This document shows positions 24,476-37,095 of a DNA stretch of 64,000 nucleotides, one piece after another. The notes beneath the pieces were generated by a model. That model searched no databases, was not told the DNA's origin, and worked only from the letters and a program-made list of their open reading frames with translations. The translations under genes were made by a program, and so were the position numbers. Origin of the DNA: Theropithecus gelada. Taxonomy: Eukaryota; Chordata; Mammalia; Primates; Cercopithecidae. Position 1 is the stretch's first letter. Each line of letters opens with the position of its first letter. The stretch is from the NCBI RefSeq assembly GCF_003255815.1, contig NC_037686.1:54285888-54349887 (forward strand). The letters run 5' to 3'.

Positions 24476-25720
24476 TGGGTGGTTGGGACTGGTATCACAG
24501 AGAAGTGGCATTTATGCAAAGACTTACAGTGAGCAGAGTCACACCACTGAGTTAAGCAGGTTGACAGTGTGGGAGGTTCACTATCAGTGACTCTTTGTGA
24601 AAAGCGCACATGGCAGTCCTAAAGCGAAGAGAATGGGCATGAACTATTGAGGAAAGAGTTCCAAGCAAAAGGACCGCCATTGCAAAGGCTCTGAGGTGGG
24701 ACCACGCCTGCTGTATTTCAACAACAGCAACGGCGGGGTCATAAGGCTGAGTGGAGTGGGGGACTCTTAGGAGATGAGGTCTGAAAAGTAACAAAGGAAC
24801 CAAATCATTTAGGACCATACAGGCTAACTATAAGGACTTTGGTTTTTACTCTGAGTAAAATGGGGAATGACTGAAGGATTTTTAACAGATGTATGACATG
24901 GCTGGGTTTTCATTATAAAATACTCAGTAGGCTGTGTTGAGGTGGGGGGAGTTTAAGGAGAGAAGGATGGAAAGAGGGAGACCAACTGAGAAGCTACTGC
25001 AATAATCCAGGTAAGAAATGATGACAGTTTCACCTAAGTAATGGGAATGGAGGTGATAAGAAGTGGTCAGAATCTGTACATAATTTGAAAGTAGAGCCAA
25101 CAGGATTTCCTAAAAATGTGGATGAGGATATGGAAGAAAGAGAAGAGTCAACCGAGCAACAAGAAGAATGGAGTTGCCATTAACTGAGACAGGGAAGTCT
25201 GCAGGTAGAGCAGGTGGCAGGGGTGGCAAGTATTGGAATTCAGTTCTGGACATACATGTGACATTTGCAGAGTCTATTAGACATCAAGTAAAGATATGTC
25301 ATGGCTTTGGTTTTAAGAGTGAGGAGTTTGTAGAAGGGTTCTGGGCTGGAAATATGAATTTGGGAGTCATAAGCATATAGATGGTACTTAAAGCAAATAA
25401 AACAAATGAGATTGCAAGAGACTGAGCATAGACAGAAAGAGGACAGTGCAACAAGCCCTGAGGCACTCCAACATGAAGAGGTCAGGAGGAGTGTAAGGAC
25501 AGGCAAGGAGACTGAGGGGCGACCAGGGAGGCAGGAGGAAAATGGAGGAAGTGCAGTGTTCTGAAGGCATGAAGAATGCGCTTCCAAGGGATAGAGTGAT
25601 CACCTGTGACAAACGCTGCTACAGGTCAAATAAGAACATCAGGAATTCACCACAGACTTTAGGAACATGGAGGCCACTGACAACCTTGACAAAACCCACA
25701 GTTATAACATTAAAATGTAA
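24476..25720 (-). repeat. L2 LINE, ORF2 portion
   Basis: The + strand carries the reverse complement of diverged L2. Recognisable words are GGGGAATGACTGAAGGATTTT, ACTGCAATAATCCAGG, GGCACTCCAACATGAAGAGG and GACAACCTTGACAAAACC. It is probably the 5' continuation of the L2 at 23148-23741, which would make this a single L2 of roughly 1.8 kb of its own sequence. Confidence 0.65.
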
Positions 25721-26182
25721 CTCAAGTTAACGTGTGTATAATAACTTTTTTCTATGCTATTTGATAGAACTGAATTAATACTGCTTGAGAAGGGAATAAG
25801 GGACAAGTTCATATGTTTGTTCTGTATTTAAGATGCAATCCATCACAGCAAAGGAACAGAATCACAGCAAAGGATCCAGAATTCCACCAACCAGAAATCT
25901 TTCTATCCTGTACACAATGATCTTGAAACAATGCAAAAGGCTGAGATTAAATTCTAAATTATCAACTAAATCTAGATGTAATTAAAATACTATAATTTCT
26001 TATTCTCATTCTTTGAGAATATCATGTTAGAATTATAATAGGTGATTAAAATAACAATACTATTTTGGTATACGTCACAGGTTCCCCTACTATGTGGTAT
26101 GCCTCAAGTAAACAATAATACGTTGCTAACCATAACTAGTAACTGTAAATAAGGGAAATGCTCAAATTTTTGAATTACTGGG

Positions 26183-26189
<7 letters not shown>
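25721..26189. other. Intronic sequence, nothing recognised
   Basis: AT-rich, with no assignable repeat. Two near-identical AATCACAGCAAAGGA-type phrases occur side by side near 25845-25875. Confidence 0.4.
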
Positions 26190-26213
<24 letters not shown>

Positions 26214-26706
26214 GTTTGTTTGTTTGAGACAGGGTCTCACTCTGTCACCCAAGCTGGGGTGCAGTGGCACAATCATGGCTCACTGCAGGCTTGACTTCTT
26301 GGGCTCAAGCAATCCTTCCACCTCACCATCCTAACTAGCTGGGACTATAGGTATGTGCCACCACAGCCACCTAATTTTTGCGTTGTTGTTTGTTTGAGAC
26401 AGGGTCTCTCTCTGTCGCTCCAGCTGGAGTGCAATGGCATGCTCATGGCTCACTGCAGCCTGTAGTCCCAGCTACTCAGGAGCATGAGGTGGAAGGACAG
26501 CTTGAGCCTAGGAGGTCGAGGCTGCAGTGAGCCATGATCGTGCCGCAGCCACCTATTTTTGCTGTTGTTGTTTTGTTTTGTTGTTGTAGAGACAAGGTCT
26601 CCCTACGTTTTCCAGGCTGGTCTCAAACTCCTGAGCTCAAGCGATACTCCTGCCTCAGCCTCCCAAAGGCCTAGGATTACAGGCGTGAGCCACCGCAACC
26701 AGCTTT
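26190..26706 (-). mobile_element. Mosaic old Alu with an internal inverted segment
   Basis: Consists of a reversed Alu left arm (about 26226-26385), a second reversed left-arm start (about 26396-26460), a forward-oriented Alu piece (about 26460-26545, reading CCTGTAGTCCCAGCTACTCAG) and a reversed right arm to 26706. GGCTCACTGCAGCC and GGCTGCAGTGAGCC face each other, so the middle can fold back. It is a rearranged AluJ-like cluster rather than a simple insertion. Confidence 0.85.
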
Positions 26707-27696
26707 ATTGTTTCTTTAGTACGAAAACTCTATTCAAACAAGCAACCAGAAAAAGAACTTTGGGGGTTCTCAATATTTTAATGTTATCTTATGTCTTAAA
26801 ATAATGTCTGAGATAATTCTAAATAATAAAATAATATTTACGTCAGATTATCACAATATAGTTTAGACTTTATAACAAGCCATATGTTTTAAAAAGTCTA
26901 TTAACAACTCTGTCTCTGAAAGAAATCTCAAAATGTGTTTTCTTCAGCTCCCTTACCTGCAGAAGAGATGAAGCCTCTTAAGACAGAGTACTGTTTTTCA
27001 CTGTCATTACTAAAACGATATCCATGTTTAATCAAAATACATATCAATTTTGCCAAGGTCACTCTGATTTCTCTTCTGAACTTATAAGCTGCCAGAAAAT
27101 GGAATTAAGAAAAGGGTCAATAAGTTGGGTAGATGGACAAATCACATATAATAAATACTTTAGAGGCCACTGACTGCTCAGTCTATGGCTTTGGAATAAC
27201 ATTCACTCAGATGTCTGCTCCACGCCCATCTTCCCACTTTGTCATTAATAATGTCATGTAAAATTGAAACAAAAGTTATGCTTTTGATTTATTTCCCTTA
27301 GGCCTATTATTTGTCTAAGAAGCACATACTTTTTCAAAAAGAGAAATTGAGCTGAATTGATAGAATTGGGTCTTTAGGAAACCACACTGATTACTACCCA
27401 GTACCTTGGGTCTTTTTAGCTTTTAAGTAATCAATCAATGAATTTTCAGTCTCTTAACTTAGATGCTTGAAGTATAATTTGAAATATATAATTTTCAGGA
27501 TGTTCTTTATTCTGAGTGAGCATGATGTGCCATTTTCTAGTCTTCTGCATATCTTCTGTCTTACAACAACAAGAAGCAATTGTTTAGAGTCCATTCTCTT
27601 CTTAGGCAGGTCACAAAGAACAAAAATTCTATATTTCGTCAAATCTGAGATGTCATGAATTATAAATCTCATCATTGTTTTATGGGTCATTGAAGA
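26707..27696. other. Intronic sequence, nothing recognised
   Basis: AT-rich. No exon or repeat was recognised. Confidence 0.4.
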
Positions 27697-27707
27697 AAAG
27701 TTCTTGC

Positions 27708-27708
<1 letters not shown>

Positions 27709-27739
<31 letters not shown>

Positions 27740-28021
27740 GAGACGGAGTCTCGCTCTGTCGCCCAGTCTGGAGTGCAGTGGCCGGATCTCAGCTCACTAC
27801 AAGCTCCGCCTCCCGGGTTCACGCCATTCTCCTGCCTCAGCCTCCCGAGTAGCTGGGACTACAGGCGCCCGCCACCTCGCCCGGCTAGTTTTTTGTATTT
27901 TATAGTAGAGACGGGGTTTCACCGTGTTAGCCAGGATGGTCTCGATCTCCTGACCTCGTGATCCACCAGTCTCGGCCTCCCAAAGTGCTGGGATTACAGG
28001 CTTGAGCCACCGCGCCCGGCC
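27709..28021 (-). mobile_element. AluYR-type SINE (Old World monkey type), full length
   Basis: A long T run followed by an almost intact Alu. It carries GGCTAGTTTTTT and GGCTTGAGCCACCGCG variants that I associate with cercopithecid Alu subfamilies. Direct repeats AGTTCTTGCCAATT flank it (before 27710 and from 28022). It is probably a recent insertion. Confidence 0.95.
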
Positions 28022-29017
28022 AGTTCTTGCCAATTTAAATAATACAATGCTTTCTTATTTCTTAGTGTCTATAAAGCACTCTTGTAGGCACAGTTAGACA
28101 AATTTGTTTCACCAGTGTTAGATTCACTCCATGCTGCTGTTTCCATGCCGTTCTCCCTATACAATAACTCTTGTTTCAATGCCAAATCATAATATAATAT
28201 TTTAAAAGACATTTTAGAAGGCAATAAAGCTCAACACGTGCAGTACCAACAATGTGCAGAACTCCACTGAAGTACAACATGAACAGCTTGGACTAGGTCT
28301 GCCTTGCATGGGCAGTAATGCCTGCTGCTTATCAAGATCCCTTTGCCTCCCATTGACACTAGAGCAACTGTAAGGTATTATCAATTGGAGAAGCAATGCT
28401 ATTTCTAAAATATTAAAATATCTAAAACTGTGCATCTTAAACTACTGAAATACATTAATAAAATCTGTATATACTATCACTCAATCAGTAAATGTTAATA
28501 CTCACATTGAGAAACGTTTTGTACTGTTCAATGTAACAATTTATTTTAGGTTTTTGCTACCCTTTGAGTTTCTGGTTTTGCTAGGCACCGGGGAATAAAA
28601 ATCTGACTAAGTCATAGCTTTTGCCCTTGAGTATGGGGAGTGGGATCAACACAGAAAGAAATATCTGTAATACGAAAGAAAAGCTATAAAGGAAGTATAA
28701 TAATGTACTGTGAGAACAAAGAAGGGAATATTTAACTCTTCTTAATTAGTAATTAAAGTTGCATTACCATTTTGTGCCATAATTTTCATGACTCAATTTT
28801 TTACGATATAATGGCTTTTTGTTTTTGTATCCTCTAACTTGAAGAAATTTCTTGAATTTGGAAATTGGGTTCTCAGATATTATTGGTTTTTTATTTTCTA
28901 TTATGAATACAGAAACAAATAATTATTTGATATTTAAAATAAAAAACACAAACTATTCAAGAGGGAAAAGCCAAAACTCATATTATCAAGTGTGGGCAAT
29001 TTAAATTTTAAGAGTTG
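28022..29017. other. Intronic sequence; possible L2 tail near 28580-28740
   Basis: Mostly unassigned. Near 28580 the words GGCACCGGGGAATAAAAATC and GCCCTTGAGTATGGGGAG resemble a reversed L2 3' end. Confidence 0.35.
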
Positions 29018-29130
29018 AGCATAGGGGTTGCAGCTTCTTGGGAGGGAGGTGGGAACATCTCTTAAGCCTAGGAGTTTGAGACCAGTCTGGGCAACATAAG
29101 CCAGAGTTTGTCTCAGTAAATAAATAAATA
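29018..29130 (+). mobile_element. Alu left-arm fragment
   Basis: A diverged partial Alu: GTTGCAGCTTCTTGGGAGG, then CCTAGGAGTTTGAGACCAGTCTGGGCAACATAA, ending in AAATAAATAAATAAT. Confidence 0.7.
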
Positions 29131-29284
29131 ATGAACTTTAGAGTATTGAGGGCAATGTTTCATTTCCAACAATGTGGAAGTGAGGGAGACAATAATCTTA
29201 AATAGTTTAGAAGTCTTAAGTAACTTACTTTAAAGAACTTCAATAATAATTAAAAACTCACTCTAGTGCTTTCAACAGATGCTG

Positions 29285-29541
29285 GAACAATCGGATACCA
29301 TTTGCAAAAAAATAAAGAAATAAGCCTCAGTTATACACCCACAAAAAAACCTCAAAATGAATCATGCACCTAAATGTGAAAACCTAAAACTATAAAATTT
29401 GTAAAAGGAAACATAGGAGAAAATCTTTGTAATCCTGATTGGACAAAGATTTCTTCCATGTTACACCAGAATCCCAACCCACGAAAGAAAAAGTAAGACT
29501 TCATTGAAGTTAAGAATTTCTGCTCTTCAAAGGACACTGTT
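29285..29541 (+). mobile_element. Older L1 (L1M-type) fragment, left part
   Basis: The text resembles a late L1 ORF2 segment (AAAACCTAAAACTATAAAATTTGTAAAAGGAAACATAGGAGAAAATC). It is cut at 29541 by the younger L1 and continues at 35938 with AAGAGAATGAAAAGACAAATCACAG. Confidence 0.8.
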
Positions 29542-30861
29542 TTGGCCAGATGGCTGAATAGGAAAAACTCTGGTCTGCAGCTCCCAGCGAGATCAACGCA
29601 GAAGGCAGGTGATATCTGCATCTCCAACTGAGGTACCTGGCTCATCTCAATGGGACTGGTTAGACAGTGGGTGCAGCCCACAGAGGGTGAACTGAAGCAG
29701 GGTGGGGCGTCACCTCACTGGGAAGCACGGAGGGTGAGGGAACTCCCTCTACTAGCCAAGGGAAGCCATGGGGGACTGTGCTGTGAAGAAAAGTGCACTC
29801 CAGCCCAGATATTACGCTCTTCCCATGGTCTTTGCAACTGGCAGACCAGGAGACTCCCTAGGGTGCCTACGCCTCCAGGGCCCTGGATTTCAAGCATAAA
29901 ACCAGGCGGCAATTTGGGCAGACCCTGAGCTAGCTGCAGGTTTTTGTTTTTCTTTTTCTTTTTCTTTTTTGGAAAGAAACCCCAGTGGTGCCTGGAATGC
30001 CAGTGAGACAGAACTATTCACTTCCGTTTCCAGTGGATCCCACCCCCATGGAGCCCAGCAAGCTGAAATCCACTGGCTTGAAATTCTCGCTGCCAGCTCA
30101 GCAGTCTGCAGTTGACCTGGGATGCTGGAGCTTGGTGGAGGGAGGGGGGTCCGCCATTACTGAGGATTGCATAGGCAGTTTTCCCCTCACAGTGTAAACA
30201 AAGCCACCAGGAAGTTCAAACTGGGCAGAGCCCACTACAGCTCTGCAAAGCCACTGTAGCCAGACTGCCTCTCCAGATTTCTCCTCTCTGGGCAGGGCAT
30301 CTCTGAAAGAAAGGCAGCAGCCCTAGTCAGGGACTTACAGATAAAATTCCCATCTCCCTGGGAAAGAACACCTCAGGGAAGGGGCAGCTATGGGTGCAGC
30401 TTCAGCAGACTGAAACATTCTGCCTGCTGGCTCTGAAGAGAGCAGCAGATCTCCCAGCACAGCACTCAAGCTCTAAGGGGCAGACTGCCTCCTCTAGTGG
30501 GTCCTTGACCCCCATGCCTCCTGACTGGGAGACACCTCTGAGCAGAGGTCAACAGACACCTCATACACGAGAGCTCCAACTGGCATCCAGCAAGTGCCCC
30601 TCTGGGAAGAAGCTTCCAGAGGAAGGATCAGACAGCAATCTTTGCTGTTCTGCAGCCTCTGCTGGTGATACCCAGGCAAACAGGGTCTGGAGTGGACCTC
30701 CAGCAAACTCCAACAGACCCGCAGCAGAAGGAACTGACTGTCAGAAGGAAAACTAACAAACAGAAAAGAATAGCATCAATATCAACAAAAAGGACGTCCA
30801 CACAGAAACCCCAACCAAAGGTCACCAACATCAAAGACCAAAGGTAGATAAATCCATGAAG

Positions 30862-31839
30862 ATGAGGAAAAACCAGCACAAAAAGGCAGAAAATCCCAAA
30901 AACCAGAACACCTCTTCTCCAAAGGATTACAACTCCTCACCAGCAAGGGAACAAAACTGGACACAGAATGAGTTTGCAAATTGACAGAAGTGGACTTCAG
31001 AAGGTGGGTAATAACAAACTCTTCCAAGCTAAAGGAGCATGTTCTAACCCAATGTAAGAAAGTTAAAACCTTGAAAAAAAAAAAAGAGGAATTGCTAACT
31101 AGAATAGTTTAGAGAAGAACATAAATGACCTGATGAAGCTGAAAAACACAGCATGAGAACTTTGTGAAGCATACACAAGTATCAACAGCCAAATCGATCA
31201 AGCAGAAGAAAGGATATCAGAAATTGAAGATCAACTTAATGAAAAAAGCATAAAGACAAGATTAGAGAAAAAAGAATTAAAAGGAATGAACAAAGCCTCC
31301 CAGAAATATAGGACTATGTGAAAAAACAAAACCTACATTTGATTGGGGTACCTGAAAGTGATGGGCAGAATGGAACCAAGTTGAAAACACTCTTCAGGGT
31401 ATTATCCAGGACCAACCTAGCAAGACAGGTCAATATTCAAATTCAGGAAATACAGAGAACACCACAAAGATCCTCCTCAAGAAGAGCAACCCCAAGACAC
31501 ATAATCATCAGATTCACCAAGGTTGAAATGAATGAAAAAATGTTAAGGGCAGCCAGAGAGAAAGATCAGGTTACCCACAAAGAGAAGCCCATCAGACTAA
31601 CAGCGGATCTCTTTGCAGAAACCCTACAAGCCAGAAGACAGTGGGAGCCAACATTCAACATTCTTAAAAAAAAGAATTTTCAACCCAGAATTTCATATCC
31701 AGCCAAACTAAGCTTTATAAGCAAAGGAGAAATAAAATCCTTTATAGACAAGCAAATGCTAAGAGATTTTGTCACTACCAGGCCTGCCTTACAAGAACTC
31801 CTGAAGGAAGCACAAAATACAGAAGGGAAAAACCCATAA
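30862..31839 (+). pseudogene. L1 ORF1 remnant (RNA-binding coiled-coil protein)
   Basis: L1 ORF1 encodes a trimeric nucleic-acid chaperone of the L1 RNP. The remnant begins MRKNQHKK and keeps the frame to a stop at 31837-31839, close to the usual ORF1 length. An in-frame TGA at 30982-30984 stops it after 40 codons. Further damage lies in the coiled-coil part. From 31318 the C-terminal half is open, with the recognisable RRATPRHIIIRFTKVEM and QPRISYPAKLSF stretches. Confidence 0.9.
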
Positions 31840-31932
31840 CAGCCACTGCAAAAACATACCAAATTGTAAAAACCATTGACACTATGAAGAAACTGCATCA
31901 ACTAACAGGCAAAATAATCAGCTGGCATCATA

Positions 31933-34900
31933 ATGACAGGATCAAACTCACACATAACAATATAAACCTTAAATGTAAATGGGCTAAATGCCCCAATTAA
32001 AAGACACAGACCAGCAAATTGGACAAAGAATCAAGACCTATCAGTGTGCTGTATTCAGGAGACCCATCTCACATGCAAAGGCACACATAGGCTCAAAATA
32101 AATGGATGGAGAAATATTCACCAAGCAAATGGAAAGCGAAAAATAAAAAAAAACAGGAGTTGCATTCCTAGTCTCTGATAAAACAGACTTTAAACCAACA
32201 AAGATAAAAAAAAAAAAAAAGACAAAGAAGGGCATTACATAATGGTAAAGGTATCAATGCAACAAGAAGAGCTAACTATCCTAAATGTATACGCACCCAA
32301 TACAGGAACACCCAGATTCATAAAGCAAGTTCTTAAGAGACTTACAAAGAGACTTAGACTCCCACACGATAATAGGGGGAGACTTTAACACCCAGTCAAC
32401 ATTAGACAAATCAACGAGATAGAAAATTAACAGGAATATTCAGGACTTGACCTCAGCTCTGGACCAAGCAGACCTAATAAACATCTACAGAACTCTCCAC
32501 CCCACATCAACAGAACATACATTCTTCTCAGCACCACATCGACAATCTAAAATTGACCACATAACTGGAAGTAAAACACTCCTCAGCAAATGCAAAAGAA
32601 TGGAAATCGTAACAGTCTCTCAGACCACAGTGCAATCAAATTAGAACTCAGGATTAAGAAACTCACTCAACACACACCCAACTACATGGAAATTGAACAA
32701 TCTGCTCCTGAATGACTACTGGGGAAATAACAAAATTAAGGCATAAATATAGTTCTTTGAAACCAGAACAACATACCAGAATCTCTGGGATACAGCTAAA
32801 ACAGTGTTTAGAGGGAAATTTATAGCACTAAATGCCCACAGGAGAAAGTGAGAAAGATCTAAAATCAACACCCTAACATGACAATTAAAAAAACTAGAGA
32901 AGCAAGAGCAAACAAATTCAAAAGCTAGCAGAAGACAAGAAGTAACTAAGATCAGAGCAGAACTGAAGGAGATAGAAAATCCTTCAAAAAATCAGTGAAT
33001 CCAGGGGCTGGTTTTTGGAAAAGATTAACAAAATAGACAGACTGCTAGCAAGACTAATAAAGAAGAAAAGAGAGAAGAATCAAATAGACGCAATAAAAAA
33101 ATGATAAATCACCACTGATCCCACAGAAATACAAACTACCATCAGAGAATACTATACACACCACTATGCAAATTAAATAGAAAATCTAGAAGAAATTGAT
33201 AAATTCCTGGACATATACACCCTCCCAAGACTAAACCAGGAAGAAGTCGAATCCCTGAATAGATCAACAACAAGTTCTGAAATTGAGGCAGTAATTAATA
33301 GTCTACCAACCAAAAAAAACCCCAGAACCAGATAGATTCACAGCCGAATTCTACCAGAGGTACAATGAGGAACTGGTAGCATTCCTTCCGAAACTATTCC
33401 AAACTGTAGAAAAAGAGGAACTCCACCCTAACTCATTTTATGAGGTCAGGATCATCCCGATACCAAAGCCTGGCAGAGACACAGCAAAAAAAGAAAATTT
33501 CCAGCCAATATCCCTGATGAACATCGATGTGAAAATCCTCAATAAAATACTGGCAAACCGAATCCAGCAGCACATCAAAAAGCTTATCCACCACGATCAA
33601 CTTGGCTTCATCCCTGGGATGCAAGGCTGGTTCAACATACACAAATCAAGAAATGTAATCCATCACATAAACAGAACCCATGACGAAAACCACATGACTA
33701 TCTCAATAGATGCAGAAAAGGCCTTCAACAACATTCAACACCCCTTCATGCTAAAAACTCTCAATAAGCTAGGTATTGATGGAACATATCTCAAAATAGT
33801 AAGAGTCATTTATGACAAACCCACAGCCAATATCAAATTGAATGGGCAAAAACTGGAAGCATTGCCTTTGAAAACTGGCCCAAGACAAGGATGCCCTCTC
33901 TCACCACTCCTATTCAACATATTGGAAGTTCTGGACAGGGCAATCAGGCAAGAGGAACAAATAAAGGGTATTCGAACAGGAAAAGAGGAAGTCAAACTGT
34001 CCTTGTTTGCAGATGACATGATTGTATATTTAGAAAGCCCCATCGTCTCAGCCCAAAATCTCCTTAAGCTGACACGCAACTTCAGCAAAGTCTCAGGATA
34101 CAAAATCAATGTGCAAAAATCACAAGAATTCCTATACACCAATAATAGATAAAACAGAGAGCCAAATCATGAGTGAACTCTCATTCACAATCGCTACAAA
34201 GAGAATAAAATAGCTAGGAATCCAACTTACAAGGGATGTGAAGGACCTCTTCAAAGAGAACTGCAAACCACTGCTCAAGGAAATGAGAGGACACGAACAA
34301 ATGAAAAAACATTCCATGCTCATGGATAGGAAGAATCAATATCGTGAAAATGGCCATACTGCCCAAAGTAACTTACAGATTCAATGCTATCCCCATCAAG
34401 CTACCATTGACTTTCTTCACAAAATTAGAAAAAACTACTTTAAGTGTCATATGGAATCAAAAAAGAGCCTATACAGCCAAAACAAGCCTAAGCAAAAAGA
34501 ACAAAGCTGGAGGCATCACAGTACCTGACTTCAAACTACACTACAAGGCTACAGTATCCAAAACAACATGGTGCTGGTACCAAAATACAGACCAATGGGA
34601 CAGAACAGAAGCCTCAGAAATAATGCCACACATCTACAACCATCTGATCTTTGACAAACCTGACAAAAACAATCAATGGGGAAAGGATTTCCTATTTAAT
34701 AAATGGTGTTGGGAAAACTGGCTAGCCATAGGCAGAAAACTGATACTGGACCCCTTCCTTATACCTTATACAACATTAACTCAAGATGGATTAAAAACTT
34801 AAATATAAGACCTAAAACCGTAATAACTCTAGAAGAAAACCTAGGCAATACCATTCAGGACATAGGCATGGGCAAAGACTTCATGACTAAAACACCAAAT

Positions 34901-35716
34901 GCAATGGCAACAAAAGCCAAAATTGACAAATGGGATTGAATTAAACTAAAGAGTTTCTGCACAGCAAAAGAAACAATCATCAGAGTCAACAGGCAACCTA
35001 CAGAATGGGAGAAAATTTTGCAATCTATCCATCTGACAAAGATCTAATATCAAGAATCTACAAGGAACTTAAACAAATTTACAAGAAAAGAAAACCCCAT
35101 CAAAAAGTGGGTGAAGGATATGAACAGACACTTCTCAAAAGAAGACATTTATGCAGCCAACAGACATACGAAAAAAAGCTCATCATCACTGGCTATTAGA
35201 GAAATGCAAATCAAAACCATATTAAGGTACCATCTTATGCCAGTTAGAATGGCGATCATTAAAAAAGTCAGGAAACAATAGATGCTGGAAAGGATGTGGA
35301 GAAATAGGAATGCTTTTTTACACTGTTGGTGGGAGTGTAAATTAGTTCAACCATTGTGGAAGACAGTGTGGTGATTCCTCAAGGATCTAGAACCAGAATT
35401 ACCATATGACCCAGCAATCTCACTACTGGGTATATACCCAAAGGATTATAAATCATTCTACTATAAAGACACACGCACACGTATGTTTATTGCAGCACTG
35501 TTCACAATAGCAAAGATTTGGAACCAACCCAAATGCCCAACAATGATAGACTGGATAAAGAAAATATGGCACATACACAATATGGAATACTGTGCAGCCA
35601 TAAAAAAGGATGTGTTCATGTCCTTTCAGGGACATGGATGAAATCATCATTCTCAGCAAGCTAACATATGAACAGAAAACTAAACACTGCATGTTCTCAC
35701 TTATAAGTGGGAGGTG
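31933..35716 (+). pseudogene. L1 ORF2 remnant (endonuclease and reverse transcriptase)
   Basis: ORF2p nicks target DNA and reverse-transcribes L1 RNA. Visible landmarks are an endonuclease N-terminal region (LNVNGLNAP, QETHLT), a reverse-transcriptase stretch open from 33517 to 34152 with the catalytic-site motif FADDMIVYL, and an end near 35716. A stop falls within the first dozen codons, and many later stops and frameshifts break the rest. It is non-functional. Confidence 0.88.
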
Positions 35717-35937
35717 AACAATGAGAACACATGGACCCAGGGAGGGGAACATCACACACCAGGGCCTGTCGCGGGATGGGAGGCTAGGAGAGGGATAGCA
35801 TTAGGAGAAATACCTAATGTAGACAACAGGTTGATAGGTGCAGCAAACCACCATGGCAAAATGTAACAAACCTGCATATTCTGCACATGTATCACAGAAC
35901 TTAATGTATAATAATAATTTTTAAAAAGGACACTGTT

Positions 35938-36766
35938 AAGAGAATGAAAAGACAAATCACAGATTAGGAGAAAATATTTGCAAATCATATGTCTGATAAT
36001 GGACTTGAATAAAGAATATACAAAGACCTCTTCAAGAAGACATAGAAAGATGCATCATGAGGCAGTAAGGAAGTGCAAATCAGAACCACAATGAGATAAC
36101 ACTTTACACATACTACGATACATAAAAATTTTTAAACTGGCAAAACCAAGTGCTGACAAAGATATGGAGAAACTAGAGCTTTCATACACTCCTGGTGGGA
36201 ATTCAAACTGGTACTGCCTTTCTGAAAATTCATCTGGAAGTTTCTTATAAAGTTAAAAATATATTTACAATCCTACAACTCCACTCCTGGGTATTTACCC
36301 CAGTGGAATGAAATTTTATCCTCACACAAAAACCCTGTATGCAAATATTTATAGCAGGTTTATTCATAACCGTCAGAAATTGGAAAAAAACAGAAATGTT
36401 ATCTCTAGTGAAGAATGGATAAATCAACTGTTGTATATCCATACAATAGAATACTACTTGGAAATAAAAACGAACAAACTCACCGAGCATAGTGGCTCAC
36501 GCCGGTAACCCCAGCACTTTGGGAGGCCAAGGCCGAGGTGGACCTATCACCTGAGGTCAAGAGTTCAAGACCAGCCTGGCCAACATAGTGAAACTCTGCC
36601 TCCACTAAAAATACAAAAATTAGCCAGGCGTGGTGGCACACACCTGTAGTCCCAGCTACTTGGGAGGCTGAGGCAAGAGAATCGCTTGAACCTGGGAGGC
36701 AGAGGTTGTAGTGAGCCCAGATCACGCCACTGCACTGCAGCCTGGGTGACAGAGTGAGACTGTCTC

Positions 36767-36798
<32 letters not shown>

Positions 36799-37095
36799 CT
36801 CACTCATGCAACATGGATGAATCTCAAATGCTAAGTGAAAGAAACCTAACTCAAAAGATTACATACTGAATGTAATTTATATGACATTATATGACATTCT
36901 TGCAATAAAAACAGGACATAAATCAGTGTTTGCCAGGGGCTGGGTGGCAGGGGAGAGGTTGACTACAAAGGGGCACAGAGTGAGGGTTACGGGGGTGATG
37001 AAACAGCTCTACAGCTTGATTATTGCTGTAGACACATGACTCAATACACTACTCAAAACCTGCAAATTTTATACTAAAAAAAGAAATTTTAATGT
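35938..37095 (+). mobile_element. Older L1 (L1M-type) fragment, right part
   Basis: Continues the L1 at 29285-29541 after the younger L1. It includes AATATACAAAGACCTCTTCAAGAAG and a 3' region CAGGGGCTGGGTGGCAGGGGAG. It is interrupted by the Alu at 36483-36796. Confidence 0.75.
36483..36796 (+). mobile_element. AluS-type SINE
   Basis: Starts near CCGAGCATAGTGGCTCACGCC and ends in an A run of about 29 bases. It sits inside the older L1. The first bases are diverged from the usual GGCCGGGCG. Short flanking AAACTC repeats are consistent with insertion. Confidence 0.92.

Larger units (their letters stand above)
29542..35924 (+). mobile_element. Nearly full-length L1 (L1PA-type), degraded
   Basis: About 6.38 kb. 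It starts with the L1 5'UTR (TTGGCCAGATGGCTGAATAGG, CTCCCAGCGAGATCAACGCAG) and ends with the L1 3'UTR. A 13-bp target duplication, AAAGGACACTGTT, flanks it at 29529-29541 and 35925-35937. The A tail is nearly gone. The order is 5'UTR about 29542-30861, ORF1 remnant 30862-31839, spacer, ORF2 remnant 31933-35716, 3'UTR. Several stops and shifts break both ORFs, so it cannot be active. The sequence level suggests a mid-age primate L1PA subfamily. The exact subfamily is not determined. Confidence 0.93.

Noticed and set aside
30394..30756. 120-codon ORF
   Set aside because: Lies within the L1 5'UTR, upstream of ORF1. It is part of the transposon.
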